A stretch of 64,000 nt of DNA, from positions 51,191-115,190 of the forward strand of contig JABHEG010000043.1 of the NCBI GenBank assembly GCA_018676675.1, given 5' to 3'. The stretch comes from Lentisphaerota bacterium (GTDB lineage: Bacteria; Verrucomicrobiota; Lentisphaeria; Oligosphaerales; JABHEG01). Position numbers and translations under genes: made by a program. Below the pieces are notes generated by a model. It did not search any database, was not told where the DNA came from, and was given only the letters and a program-made list of their open reading frames with translations. Positions 9,394 to 17,925 of this stretch are shown in pieces (position 1 is the stretch's first letter; each line of letters opens with the position of its first letter).

Positions 9394-9648
9394 CGGTGGC
9401 GCGGGATCCTCTGCTCCGGTGGCGCAGCAGTCGCGCGGCGCCAAGTTCCCCAAGTCACGGCACTGGTCTTGTAGCGACTCCCGAGCCCAGTAGTCGGCGA
9501 CTGGATGGAACCAGGCGCGGCAACCACCCTCTGGTTCGCAATAGTGGAACCGGCGCTTCTTCCCGCCAAGTGCGGCCACCTCGATGAGTGAACCATCTGG
9601 ATGCTTCAGGTTGGGACGGGAGACCGCAGGGGTCTTGTGGTCCTGCAC
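9217..9648 (-). CDS. possible small hypothetical protein running into a repeat
   Basis: The frame starts at a GTG (9648), 51 nt after the pilin-like gene stops, and has no clear ribosome site. The first 75 or so residues look coding: codon third positions are GC-rich, and the stretch DGSLIEVAALGGKKRRFHY is followed by a Cys/Trp-rich part (CEPEGGCRAWFHPVADYW). The remaining residues are translated from the composite repeat and are probably not original protein. It could be a truncated gene whose end was overwritten by the element. I do not recognise a family. Confidence 0.3.
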   Translation of the reverse strand: MQDHKTPAVSRPNLKHPDGSLIEVAALGGKKRRFHYCEPEGGCRAWFHPVADYWARESLQDQCRDLGNLAPRDCCATGAEDPAPPKSQTSLAFASCSIAHIRVCNLVVKVKTGRRPEAASHFGGVRFSVGLGFWTATESCSKR

Positions 9649-9699
9649 GTGAGCCGCGGACCGGCTGGTGCTGCGGACGAGCCCGACGCCCCAAGACGA

Positions 9700-10437
9700 T
9701 CAGAGCGGAGCGTCGGGGTCGAATACCCACTGAATTTCCGACCAGTAATTCGGCTTCCGAAACCATGTGACGTGCCCGTCGATAAACCCGATGTTCGCGC
9801 CGTTGTCGTGGACGATGGGCGCATACGTGTGGTGGTAGCTGCTCGCCGGGTTCCAGTGGTTTGGCCAATTCGAGCCATTTGTCGCGTTCGGGAACGAGTC
9901 CGAAAGCATCGGTACCCTTGTGGGATCGGTAACAGCTTTCAACGGAACACCCCGGTAGATCACGCTCCGGTTATACCTTGAAGCCATGTTCATGACGTAG
10001 CCGGCCCCGTAGACGTTCCAGCCATAACCGCCAAACCACTGGGTCCGCGCCTGCGGGTTTGGGCACTTGTATATGGGGAAGTTGTTGAGGTAGGGGTACG
10101 TCTGATCCTGCCACCACCTGTAGCTGTTCGACGTCCAGTTCAAAAAATGGTTCGCATACGGCATGTCACGTGTGCGGAATGAGCCGCCAAATCTGGAAAC
10201 GTACTGGTAGTAGGAGGGCAAGATCTCTTCGTTGTCGTCGGCGTACCCCAACCCGGCGATCGTGATTTGCTTGAGGTTGCCAACGCACGAGATCTTCCGC
10301 GCTCGAGAGCGCGCTTGATGCAGCGCCGGAAGCAGCATGGCCGCAAGAATCGCGATGATCGCAATGACGACGAGAAGCTCGATCAGCGTGAACGCCAGAG
10401 ACGTCTTCAATGTGTTCATTACTCCGCGATGCTTCAC
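9700..10437 (-). CDS. type IV pilin-like protein with H-X9-DG tail
   Basis: The protein has 245 residues. The N-terminus is a classic prepilin peptidase site and helix ([20 protein letters not shown]), cut before Phe and followed by a 20-residue hydrophobic stretch. The C-terminal region carries the H-X9-DG motif, [12 protein letters not shown], known from prepilin-like proteins that are greatly multiplied in Lentisphaerae, Planctomycetes and relatives. Members are expected in the envelope, as pseudopilins or glycan-associated surface proteins. The start is GTG 10437, with AAGGAG seven nt upstream; the internal ATG seven codons later has its purine tract too close. A TATAAT promoter lies upstream. 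It stands alone as a unit next to carbohydrate-active genes, the usual context for this family. Confidence 0.9.
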   Translation of the reverse strand: MKHRGVMNTLKTSLAFTLIELLVVIAIIAILAAMLLPALHQARSRARKISCVGNLKQITIAGLGYADDNEEILPSYYQYVSRFGGSFRTRDMPYANHFLNWTSNSYRWWQDQTYPYLNNFPIYKCPNPQARTQWFGGYGWNVYGAGYVMNMASRYNRSVIYRGVPLKAVTDPTRVPMLSDSFPNATNGSNWPNHWNPASSYHHTYAPIVHDNGANIGFIDGHVTWFRKPNYWSEIQWVFDPDAPL

Positions 10438-10506
10438 GGTGCTTCTCCTTGAGCATGCTGGGTCGATTGAGGCGACAGGAGCATCTTCGCCGGAAAACCA
10501 TCATCC

Positions 10507-10536
10507 ATTATACAGCCGGCTGCGCAGGCAGCGCAA
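10507..10536 (-). promoter_or_regulatory. promoter for the pilin-like gene
   Basis: On the minus strand a perfect -10 box TATAAT (10507-10512) is preceded, after 18 nt, by TTGCGC (10531-10536). It sits about 70 nt before the GTG start at 10437. The TATAAT box stands out in an otherwise GC-rich gap. Confidence 0.55.
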
Positions 10537-10575
10537 GCTGAAATGCAGGACGGCAAGCACCTAAGACGAATCCAC

Positions 10576-11901
10576 TCACTCAGGGAACTCGAACCCTTCC
10601 ACCATCCAGATCTGAGGCTGCCCGGTCACGTCCGAGTTGAAGAACGCCTTGGTTGCATCCGGCGAGGGGAACGGGTGCGGATGCGTCGCCTGCGGGTTCT
10701 GAAAAGACGTCCCGGATTCCAGAAGATAGCGCACCTTCAACACAGCGTCAGGGGTATCCGGCAACGAGCCGACAACGATCTGCGCATTGGCCCAGTTTCC
10801 CGCGCCGGGTCGCATGCAATCACTCACAAAGCGTGTTCCGGTAGGGTCGAACGCGAAGTGGCTGAACATCGGCAGGGGCATCTCCCGGCAGATCTCGTTC
10901 CGCACGGCCCCAGGAGTCTCTCTTCCTCGATGCGGCGCACTGCTGTCGGCAGGGCCAGGCTTGCCTTCGACAACCGGCACATCGCGCCCTACTCGAGACA
11001 CGCCGGCAACGGCAGATGGTATCCGGCCGCGCCAACACTGATGCCCGGTGCAGAACTCCTGCCCGTCGCGTCCCCACGGCATCGTCCGGAACTGAGTGCC
11101 ATCATCCCGAATGACGTGGACGTCGGCCCCGCTCGCATCAGTCTTCGGCAGCGTGCGATCTCCGCGCCCGTCGGCGCCCACCTGATCCCCGTGATTCTCC
11201 TGGACCAGGATGTCGTGTTTGGATTCGGGATCCGGACAGCGGCAATACTGCGGATGGGCGTTGGAGAACGTGGGGCTCTCCATGATCGCCTCCGCCGTCG
11301 CCCGTGCCAGATCGAACACGACGACGCCGAAAGGCCCGTTAGGGCGCACACCATCCCCCAAATAACCGGACGTACACAGGCGCTCACCGTCGGCGGACAT
11401 GCTGCTCAGCGTGGTACAGAAGCTCGGACGACAGCGCGTCCCGGGAAGCGGGTTGTCGATGACGAGGACTGTCTCACGCCGGAAGCTCTGCAGGCACACC
11501 CGGCGCAGCACCCAACGTCCGCGGTCCGGGGCCGGGGCCTGATCCAGCAGGTAATACATGAAACGCCCATCAGGCGTGATTGCGGGAGCCGTCGCTCCCG
11601 GCTCATCAGTCAACTGCCGGATAGTGAACCCGTCTGCTATGTCACAGAGCAGGTAATCCTGCCTGATATTGATGGGGATCTTCTCACCGTGGTTCAGGAT
11701 GCGCCGAAACACGAGCCGCCTGGAGTCCGGCGTGAAGATGTGTGACTCCATGTAGACATGCGCGTGCACACCGGAGGCATCATTGGTGATCTGCACCAGA
11801 CGCAGCCCGGCCGGTGAATCAGGGGATAACAGATCCGGTCGCTCATCGGCCAGGCACTGGACAGGACGGTCGACCGGGGCCTTTGGCAGCGTATCGAACA
11901 T
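10576..11901 (-). CDS. oligogalacturonate-lyase-like beta-propeller (PL22-like)
   Basis: The protein has about 441 residues and no signal peptide, so it is probably cytoplasmic. TolB-like blades recur (SHIFTPDSRRLVFRR; APAITPDGRFMYYLL; HPFPSPDATKAFFNSD). A His-rich centre (NAHPQYCRCPDPESKHDI, QENHGDQ) matches the arrangement of metal-binding and catalytic histidines in PL22 oligogalacturonide lyases, which split unsaturated pectin fragments. The match is by pattern only, so a generic TolB/WD-like protein remains possible. I prefer ATG 11901, which has AGGAG ten nt upstream; ATG 11910 lies too close to that site. It is transcribed away from the pectate-lyase-like gene at 12026, across a 125-nt gap. 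That fits shared use in breaking a polyuronide. Confidence 0.75.
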   Translation of the reverse strand: MFDTLPKAPVDRPVQCLADERPDLLSPDSPAGLRLVQITNDASGVHAHVYMESHIFTPDSRRLVFRRILNHGEKIPINIRQDYLLCDIADGFTIRQLTDEPGATAPAITPDGRFMYYLLDQAPAPDRGRWVLRRVCLQSFRRETVLVIDNPLPGTRCRPSFCTTLSSMSADGERLCTSGYLGDGVRPNGPFGVVVFDLARATAEAIMESPTFSNAHPQYCRCPDPESKHDILVQENHGDQVGADGRGDRTLPKTDASGADVHVIRDDGTQFRTMPWGRDGQEFCTGHQCWRGRIPSAVAGVSRVGRDVPVVEGKPGPADSSAPHRGRETPGAVRNEICREMPLPMFSHFAFDPTGTRFVSDCMRPGAGNWANAQIVVGSLPDTPDAVLKVRYLLESGTSFQNPQATHPHPFPSPDATKAFFNSDVTGQPQIWMVEGFEFPE

Positions 11902-12025
11902 GGTGCGCATGCTCCTCTCTCAGGAGTGAGTCCGGCGTGGAGGTCCGCAGTTCTGGCAATGCCGGCTCTGCCCATTACCGTAGGTCGGCAACGAGCAAAC
12001 GCGACCAACTCAATGGGGAACACGG

Positions 12026-13024
12026 ATGAGAACCGCACGCGTGATTGCCTGGATCCTGTCGTTCACATGGTCCCTCGTCTGTTTGGGGGCGCCCCCCCCA
12101 ACGGAGACCTTTGGCTGCGAAGCCAACCCAACCGGGGACCCAATCGGAGGCGGTCCCGGATACCGCGATATCCGGGCAGACGGTGATGTCGTTGTCCGAA
12201 CGGCTGAAGAACTGCTAAAGGCCCTGAGACAGGCCGAACCCGGCCAGGTAATATTTGTCCCCGATGGGGTTGAGATTGACCTCACAGGCCAACGCGGCAT
12301 TGTCATTCCAGGACGTGTCATTCTTGCCGGAACACGCGGCGCAGACGGCTCCAAGGGGGCGCTCATCCACACGACAGCGCGCGAGTCCTACAGCCTCATG
12401 CAGACCGGTGGCCACGGAATACGCGTGACCGGTCTGCGCTTCCGTGGCCCCCACGGCGGCGCGGACCGAGCAAGCTTCTCCTCACGCTTCCTGAGCGTCG
12501 GCCATTCGTCGACGGAAATCGACAACTGCGAGATCTTCAACTTCAACGTGGTCGGGCTGGGAGTGGGTGCCCGTGCGATCGACGTCCGGATCCACCATAA
12601 CAGCATCCATCATTGCCAACGGGGCGGATTGGGATACGGCATCTCCACCTCGTCGAGCGACGTCCATATCATCGCGAACGTGTTCAGCGATTGCCGACAC
12701 CACATCGCGTCGAGTGGCAGGCCCGGCTCCGGATACGAAGCCGCGTGGAACCTGATCAAGCCGAAGGCGACGAGCCATCACTTCGATATGCACGGCGGCA
12801 GAGACCGTGGCGACGGCACAAACATCGCCGGTGATTGGATGCACATCCACCACAACACGTTCCAGGGCCGACACAGGCACGTGGTCATCCGCGGCGTCCC
12901 CTCCGCCGGTGCCCAGGTGCACCACAACTGGTTTTCCGGCCCGGCCGCCAAACGCACTCGGACGGGGGGCAACACAAAGGTCTACCAGAACGTGTACGGC
13001 CCGGACAAGAAGCTGGAGGAATAG
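12026..13024 (+). CDS. secreted pectate-lyase-like right-handed beta-helix protein
   Basis: The protein has 332 residues with a signal peptide ending near LVCLGAPPP. It shows the plan of PL1/PL9-like lyases: GGGPGYRDIRADGDVVVRTA, then AEELLKALRQAEPGQVIFVP, an IPGRVILAGTRG step, and stacked His/Asn turns such as VRIHHNSIHHCQRGGLGYGI and DWMHIHHNTFQGRHRHVVIR. No clear catalytic Lys/Arg set is identified, so the family call is stronger than any claim of activity. A GGGGA tract precedes the ATG. The WD40 gene follows with only 2 nt between stop and start, and I expect one transcript and a joint role. Confidence 0.85.
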   Translation: MRTARVIAWILSFTWSLVCLGAPPPTETFGCEANPTGDPIGGGPGYRDIRADGDVVVRTAEELLKALRQAEPGQVIFVPDGVEIDLTGQRGIVIPGRVILAGTRGADGSKGALIHTTARESYSLMQTGGHGIRVTGLRFRGPHGGADRASFSSRFLSVGHSSTEIDNCEIFNFNVVGLGVGARAIDVRIHHNSIHHCQRGGLGYGISTSSSDVHIIANVFSDCRHHIASSGRPGSGYEAAWNLIKPKATSHHFDMHGGRDRGDGTNIAGDWMHIHHNTFQGRHRHVVIRGVPSAGAQVHHNWFSGPAAKRTRTGGNTKVYQNVYGPDKKLEE

Positions 13025-13026
13025 GC

Positions 13027-14907
13027 ATGAGAACCTGCAACCGCATCCTGACCGGGTTGCTGATCACGGCCTCAAGCTTGCTGCTGATGGCCGGCGAAGA
13101 TCGCCTCGGCGACACGCTGCCCAACGGAGCAGTCCAACGCCTCGGAACATGCCGCATGCTATACAGCGCCGGGATCGGCGATCTCTGCTACCTGCCCGAC
13201 GGTCGCGGCGCCTTCGCCGTTGGCGGAACCGTCGAAATCTGGGATTTGGCAGCTGGCGAGAAGCAGTCCAGCAGCAAAGTCTGCGACGCTGGATTGGTCA
13301 GTATCATCCCACGCCGTGGCGGCCAAATCCTGCTCCTGGCAGACAAGGCGGGTCAAGTCAGCGAATGGGACCTGAAGGCGGAACGGCAGATCCGCGTCTG
13401 GCCGACCGGACAGGCCCAGCTCAGACGCGCTGTCTACTCACCAGACGAAACACGTGTCCTTACCACCAACGCACAACCACCAACCCTGAAGGAGTGGGAT
13501 CTGGCGACCGGTAAGGAACTGGTCAGCGCAACCGGCTCAGTACATCGCTTCACCGAAGGAATCTACGGGCCCGCCGGCAAGACAGCATTCGCCCACGGAG
13601 CGGCTGGTTCCGGCCCCGTCATCGTCCACGTTGATCTGACTACCGGCAAACAGCTGCGAACCTGGCTAAAAGACTACTACACACACAGCCGCAGCATCGC
13701 GCTCTCACCGGACCGGACACGCCTACTCGTAGGCAGCCGTCACAAGGCTACAGAATGGCGAGCCGAGGACTGCAAACTGCTCCAGACCTTCACCGGCCAC
13801 CATGGCGCCGCAGTGACAAGCGTGGCCTACTGCAAGAACCCGGACCAGCTCCTGACCGGCTCCCGTGACGGCTCGATCCGGCGCTGGGACCGCTTGAACA
13901 AGAAAGTGCTGCAGCGCTGGTTTGCGCACAACGGCCACGTAACGCGGATCGCCGTGTCCCCGGACGGAGAATGGGTGCTGTCGTACGGTGCCCGAACCGT
14001 GGCCGAGTGCAGCGCCGCCACCGGCAAGCCGAGAATCGACTGGGAACGCCATGCCGGTTCCGTAAGAACAGTGGCATACCTGCCCGATGGTCAGCATGTG
14101 GTGAGCGGCTCAGTCGATGGAACACTGAGGGTCTGGGACACGGTAAGCGGCACCACAACCCGCGTGATCACCGGCGCGAAGCTTGGCGCCCATGCCGTGG
14201 CCGTGTCACCGGATGGCCACCGGGTCGCCGCCGGCTGCAAGGATGGAGTCATCCGTGAGTTCGACCTCAACAAGGGGACGCTGCTGCGTGAACTCAAAGG
14301 GCATCGTGGCTATGTCCTCACTGTCGCCTACACACACGACAACGAGCGCCTGCTGAGCGGTGCCGGCGATGGCGTGATCAGGATATGGGGTGCACGCGGA
14401 GCCAAACCCGACGCCGTGCTTGAAGGGCACCGTGGCGGAGTCCTTGCCGCCACACTCTCAGCGGACGACAAAGTCGTGCTCAGCGGGGGACGAGACGGAA
14501 CCGTTCGTCTCTGGAACACAGCAGAAGGCGCGCTTCTCGCGACCTTGCGTGGACACCGGGGGTGGGTGCGGGGTGTCGCTTTCGCCGGAGACGCGGAACA
14601 CGCCGTTTCGGCCGGGGAAGGCGGACGAATCCTGAGCTGGGACCTGACGTCGCAGGAGCTGACGACAGCTGTCGATACTGACAATCCATGGTACGCGCTC
14701 ACCTGCAGCGCTGACGGCTCAACCGCCTTCACGGCCGGAGCCGACCGGACACTCTCGGCCTGGGACCTGGTAAAAGGGACACTGATCGCCGCACGCCCGG
14801 GGCACGAACGCCCCATCCACGGCATCGCTCTCGCCCCCGACGGCAGACGCCTGGTCACCGCGTCCGAAGATATGACGCTACTCGTCTGGGATACCGCCGC
14901 AAAGTGA
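13027..14907 (+). CDS. secreted WD40-repeat protein
   Basis: The protein has 626 residues, starting at ATG 13027 behind GGAGGAA. A longer frame to 12835 lies inside the previous gene and is rejected. A signal peptide covers about the first 23 residues (ITASSLLLMAGEDRLGD). Ten or more WD40-type blades follow, many with a G-H...W-D pattern, for example GSVDGTLRVWDTVSG, AGDGVIRIWGARG and GGRDGTVRLWNTAEG. The protein is almost all propeller, probably two domains, with no catalytic module. Exported WD40 proteins are common in PVC bacteria and probably act as scaffolds. Its coupling to the beta-helix protein suggests a partner that holds or presents the lyase. Confidence 0.9.
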   Translation: MRTCNRILTGLLITASSLLLMAGEDRLGDTLPNGAVQRLGTCRMLYSAGIGDLCYLPDGRGAFAVGGTVEIWDLAAGEKQSSSKVCDAGLVSIIPRRGGQILLLADKAGQVSEWDLKAERQIRVWPTGQAQLRRAVYSPDETRVLTTNAQPPTLKEWDLATGKELVSATGSVHRFTEGIYGPAGKTAFAHGAAGSGPVIVHVDLTTGKQLRTWLKDYYTHSRSIALSPDRTRLLVGSRHKATEWRAEDCKLLQTFTGHHGAAVTSVAYCKNPDQLLTGSRDGSIRRWDRLNKKVLQRWFAHNGHVTRIAVSPDGEWVLSYGARTVAECSAATGKPRIDWERHAGSVRTVAYLPDGQHVVSGSVDGTLRVWDTVSGTTTRVITGAKLGAHAVAVSPDGHRVAAGCKDGVIREFDLNKGTLLRELKGHRGYVLTVAYTHDNERLLSGAGDGVIRIWGARGAKPDAVLEGHRGGVLAATLSADDKVVLSGGRDGTVRLWNTAEGALLATLRGHRGWVRGVAFAGDAEHAVSAGEGGRILSWDLTSQELTTAVDTDNPWYALTCSADGSTAFTAGADRTLSAWDLVKGTLIAARPGHERPIHGIALAPDGRRLVTASEDMTLLVWDTAAK

Positions 14908-14958
14908 GCCCACATCGCCTCTGAATATCCCCAGGCTCACACCCGAAGCGACCTTCGG
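14904..14958 (+). terminator. possible terminator hairpins after the WD40 gene
   Basis: GTGAGCC (14904-14910) pairs with GGCTCAC (14934-14940). It is followed by a tight hairpin, CCGAAG-CGAC-CTTCGG (14943-14958). There is no T-run, so intrinsic termination would be weak. Confidence 0.3.
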
Positions 14959-15133
14959 CTCATTCACTACGAAGATCCATGCATGCCGGGGGAACGGTGG
15001 GGGCAGCGACCGAGGACCTGCGAGGTCCGCTGTGCCGTCTCGTTTGCCGGGAATCTGTGCGCAATGTCACGGCCCGCGCTGGATCGTTCTCCCTGCCTAT
15101 CGTCTTCTGCGCCAACGGCGCCCCGCATACCAG

Positions 15134-15305
15134 CCTGGGGCATCCGCCCCAGGTTGCCCGTCCCCCCGGGTCTTGCCCTGAAGGGGCTCAGCACAGGACG
15201 AACGTCGCGATCCTGTGTCCAGAGACTATGCGGAGCCCCTACAGGGCATGACCACTCTACTCCGCCATACCCAGGGCGTCGCTACGCTGTGCCCTGGGCT
15301 GGTAT
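15134..15305. repeat. block of three REP-like palindromes
   Basis: The 649-nt gap between two convergent genes (14908-15556) has no credible gene and is filled by palindromes. CCTGGGG/CCCCAGG forms a hairpin at 15134-15153. GCCCTGAAGGGGCTC (15175-15189) pairs with GAGCCCCTACAGGGC (15233-15247) at 14 of 15 positions, with CACAGGA/TCCTGTG nested inside (15192-15198 and 15211-15217). CATACCCAGGGC pairs with GCCCTGGGCTGGTATG at about 15266-15305. The first and third share the CATACC..CCTGGG theme, which suggests one family. Confidence 0.65.
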
Positions 15306-15473
15306 GCGTCCGCGCCCTCAGCGCTCAGGAGCTCAACCATCATCTATGGGGAACGTCTACTATATCCTCCGCGACATTTGGTTCCGGATGCTCGGGGATC
15401 CTCCTCAGATGGACCGAGTGTACCGCTTTGCTGCTCCGATCGCACCTGGGAACCAACCGTGAGCCAGAAACCG

Positions 15474-15496
15474 CCTCCGCAGAGCTTTCGCGGAGG
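15474..15496. terminator. hairpin between convergent genes
   Basis: CCTCCGC (15474-15480) and GCGGAGG (15490-15496) form a perfect 7-bp stem with a 9-nt loop. It is 60 nt beyond the stop of the isomerase-like gene and could serve as a bidirectional terminator. No T-run follows. Confidence 0.35.
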
Positions 15497-15556
15497 GCCA
15501 AGCTCGCCTGACCGTCAGAGTTTGAACTCTGGGAACATCTGGTCCAGGTCCAGCCA

Positions 15557-17023
15557 TCAACGCAGGACCACACTGTCGACCCCCATGAGTTCCGCCGCTA
15601 GTTCCAGTTCCGGGACCAGCTCTTCGTGGATGACGATGGCGTGGTGCGTGACCCCAAGCTTGATCAGCTGCTTCAGGTAGTCACACACGGGGGACTGCAC
15701 GCGCACCATGCCGTGGATTTCGTCACAGGGCAGGCAGGAAAACTCGATCGACTCGCCCTCAGAGATCAGCATCCGCCAGCCATCCGGGGTGCTGATAAAG
15801 TGTCCAAGGGTGACGGGGCCGGGCCTCAGGATAAACTCCCAGTTGACACCTGCCCCTTCGAAGCCCCATTCCTCCGGGGCACGAGTTAGGGTGACACCCG
15901 TGGGATCGGCTGCAGCGTCAGGGCTGGCAATGCCATGCCCGAGCAGGAACAAGGCGTTGTTGTTCACATCGAACTGGCCCCACTCCATCTGCACCGGAGC
16001 TCGTCCGGTTAGGTCATGCATGAGCTGCATCATGACGAGCCCCCCAACGTCGCCTTCGCAGGCAACCATGACCCCGTCTTCCATCATCATCGATGCCCCG
16101 ATTCGCGCGGGGGCGCCAGTCATCTTCTCGAGGTAATGCTGCCCGAGGAAGCAGAGCCCGTCGAGTTTGTAGCGTGCGCTCAGACGCTCCATGGCGATCC
16201 CAAGGCGCACGGACCGCTCAATGTCCGTCGCCGTCACCCCTCGGACGGCAAATCGATCCGTGAGCTGAGCGGCACGGGCGCGGACGTTGTCCGGGGCGAC
16301 ATCCTGCCACAAGTCAACGAGGTGATCCGCCTGGACGGAGATGACCTCAGGCCCCAAACAACCACGGACACTTCCGCGGTCAAACTCAAGATCGTACATG
16401 CCTCGGAAGACGTGCCCGATGAGTCCCAGATTGCAGGCGCGCAAGCGTGCGACCGCCGCTCGAACCCGGGCGATACGGGCGATCTCCTCATAGCCGCGGT
16501 CTTCTGCGATCTCACCGACGACCACGTCATAGTCGCGTCGCGCCTTGGTGAACGACCCGGAGAGTTGCGTGACACCGATGAGGGCGCTGTTGCGCATGGT
16601 GGCCTCATAGTCGTCCGATGGACGCACACCGGCTCCGGTCTGAGTGTTGAAAAGCACCACACGGGCATGAGGCACGTGTTCCAGCGCGTGCAGCACCATG
16701 TAGTCGGGCAGGTATGTGCCTTCTACGACAACGACAACATCGACGCCGGCCTCGGCGAGGGCACGGCCCGCTTCCTCGGCACGATCCAGGTTGTCAACCA
16801 TCCCGGGATAGACGACGTCAACCTTGGCCGCCAGGCGTTCGGCTACCTTCGCCAGATCGGTCTCAACCGTTGCACGGAGCGACGGATACATGCGCCAGTA
16901 CTCGAAGTAGCCCACGGCCAGAAGGCCGACCTTCGCGGGCACCGCAGGCCCGCGGTCCACATTCAGAATGTCGCCGAACGCTCCGGGTTCAGCGGCGTCA
17001 AAAGAGGTAATTTCCTGATCCAT
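15557..17023 (-). CDS. L-fucose/L-arabinose isomerase family protein
   Basis: The protein has 488 residues, a normal size for AraA/FucI-like proteins, with no signal peptide. The N-terminal Rossmann-like part reads PAKVGLLAVGYFEYW and GVDVVVVVEGTYLPDYMVL. A central GLIGHVFRGMYDLEFD and the segment MMMEDGVMVACEGDVGGL fit the metal and substrate region (Glu/Asp plus a later HGIASPD) of these aldose-ketose isomerases. The substrate could be a fucose-like, arabinose-like or other deoxysugar. The start is ATG 17023 with GGAAG upstream; the alternative ATG 17050 lies in the preceding gene and has no ribosome site. The deacetylase stop is 5 nt upstream, so translation is probably coupled. It is the last gene of the 15.5-21.6 kb group, fitting the last step of sugar processing. 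Confidence 0.8.
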   Translation of the reverse strand: MDQEITSFDAAEPGAFGDILNVDRGPAVPAKVGLLAVGYFEYWRMYPSLRATVETDLAKVAERLAAKVDVVYPGMVDNLDRAEEAGRALAEAGVDVVVVVEGTYLPDYMVLHALEHVPHARVVLFNTQTGAGVRPSDDYEATMRNSALIGVTQLSGSFTKARRDYDVVVGEIAEDRGYEEIARIARVRAAVARLRACNLGLIGHVFRGMYDLEFDRGSVRGCLGPEVISVQADHLVDLWQDVAPDNVRARAAQLTDRFAVRGVTATDIERSVRLGIAMERLSARYKLDGLCFLGQHYLEKMTGAPARIGASMMMEDGVMVACEGDVGGLVMMQLMHDLTGRAPVQMEWGQFDVNNNALFLLGHGIASPDAAADPTGVTLTRAPEEWGFEGAGVNWEFILRPGPVTLGHFISTPDGWRMLISEGESIEFSCLPCDEIHGMVRVQSPVCDYLKQLIKLGVTHHAIVIHEELVPELELAAELMGVDSVVLR

Positions 17024-17028
17024 GAGAA

Positions 17029-17925
17029 CTACTTCCCGTTCGGTGGCCATTCAGCGCAGAGCTGAGAGAGCGTGATGCTGACCAGCCGTTTCCCTTCCTC
17101 TACCACTCTCTGACGCACATAGGCCATGAGCTTCCGGTAAAGGTCAAAGCCTTGACCTGCATCGCCCTCCTGCACGGGCGACACATGACACACCGGAACG
17201 AAGGGAATGCCGGCGGACAGACAGGCCTCGAAATCGTGCTTGGCGAGGGCGAGGAAACGTTCCGCGTGCTCGCACTTCAGATACCAGGTATACTCGGCGC
17301 TGATCGGCCAGGTCCACATGCTCCCGGCTGTCTGCATCTGTTCGAAAAGCTCGCGCGTGACAGGCATTGGCGCGACATCCCTGTCAGGGTCGTTGATCAA
17401 GTCCCAGGCTGTCGTCTGGAACACAGCCGAACTGTCGTACACGTACGCTTCCGCTTCCAGGGCCTCGAATAGCTGATCACAGGTGGACAGGCACGGCGCC
17501 CGAAACCCTCTCATTGGGACACCAAGGGCATCTTCCAGGATCTGGCGCCCAGTGCCCAGAATGTGGCGCAGCTTGTCGACTGTATGCGCCGCAGCTATCT
17601 CGTCCCGGTGGTTGGCCAAATACTCACGTGCAGGGCCTTCGTGGGGAAGATCGAGTACCATCTTGGGTGGAATGCCGGTCTGGAAACGCGTGTGATCCAG
17701 GCCGTGCTGCGCGACGTCGTGCCCCTGCTCAACGGCGTGTTGGAGGATAGAGACGTACTCAGCAGAAGCGCCAATCTCCCGGCCGTCCCAGCGCGGCACG
17801 GCAAACAGTGTTCCCGTGAGATTCTCGCTCGCCCAGAGATCAAGCAGATTGCGCACATGTTCGGGAGTGGAATAGCCATCCATACCCACATCGTCGGTCG
17901 TGACAGCGAGGTAGAAGGGATCCAC
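17029..17925 (-). CDS. NodB-type polysaccharide deacetylase family protein
   Basis: The protein has 298 residues and no signal peptide. The NodB signature is complete: TTDDVG (Asp11-Asp12) and the zinc pair in QHGLDH (His74, His78), followed by RGFRAPC. The family removes N- or O-acetyl groups from sugars, using a divalent metal. Here the enzyme would act in the cytoplasm on small products, which is less common than the exported forms. The start is a GTG at 17925 that directly touches the TAA of the PIG-L gene; GAGGAG lies six nt before it. The isomerase gene begins 5 nt downstream. Two different deacetylases side by side suggest a substrate with more than one acetyl group, or one enzyme specific for N-acetyl and one for O-acetyl. 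Confidence 0.85.
   Translation of the reverse strand: MDPFYLAVTTDDVGMDGYSTPEHVRNLLDLWASENLTGTLFAVPRWDGREIGASAEYVSILQHAVEQGHDVAQHGLDHTRFQTGIPPKMVLDLPHEGPAREYLANHRDEIAAAHTVDKLRHILGTGRQILEDALGVPMRGFRAPCLSTCDQLFEALEAEAYVYDSSAVFQTTAWDLINDPDRDVAPMPVTRELFEQMQTAGSMWTWPISAEYTWYLKCEHAERFLALAKHDFEACLSAGIPFVPVCHVSPVQEGDAGQGFDLYRKLMAYVRQRVVEEGKRLVSITLSQLCAEWPPNGK

Noticed and set aside
9189..9596. 136-residue extension of the lipoprotein glycosidase
   Set aside because: It is translated from the composite repeat. The signal peptide and lipobox begin at 9188.
12835..13026. Earlier start for the WD40 gene
   Set aside because: It lies within the beta-helix gene in another frame. ATG 13027 has a ribosome site and signal peptide.
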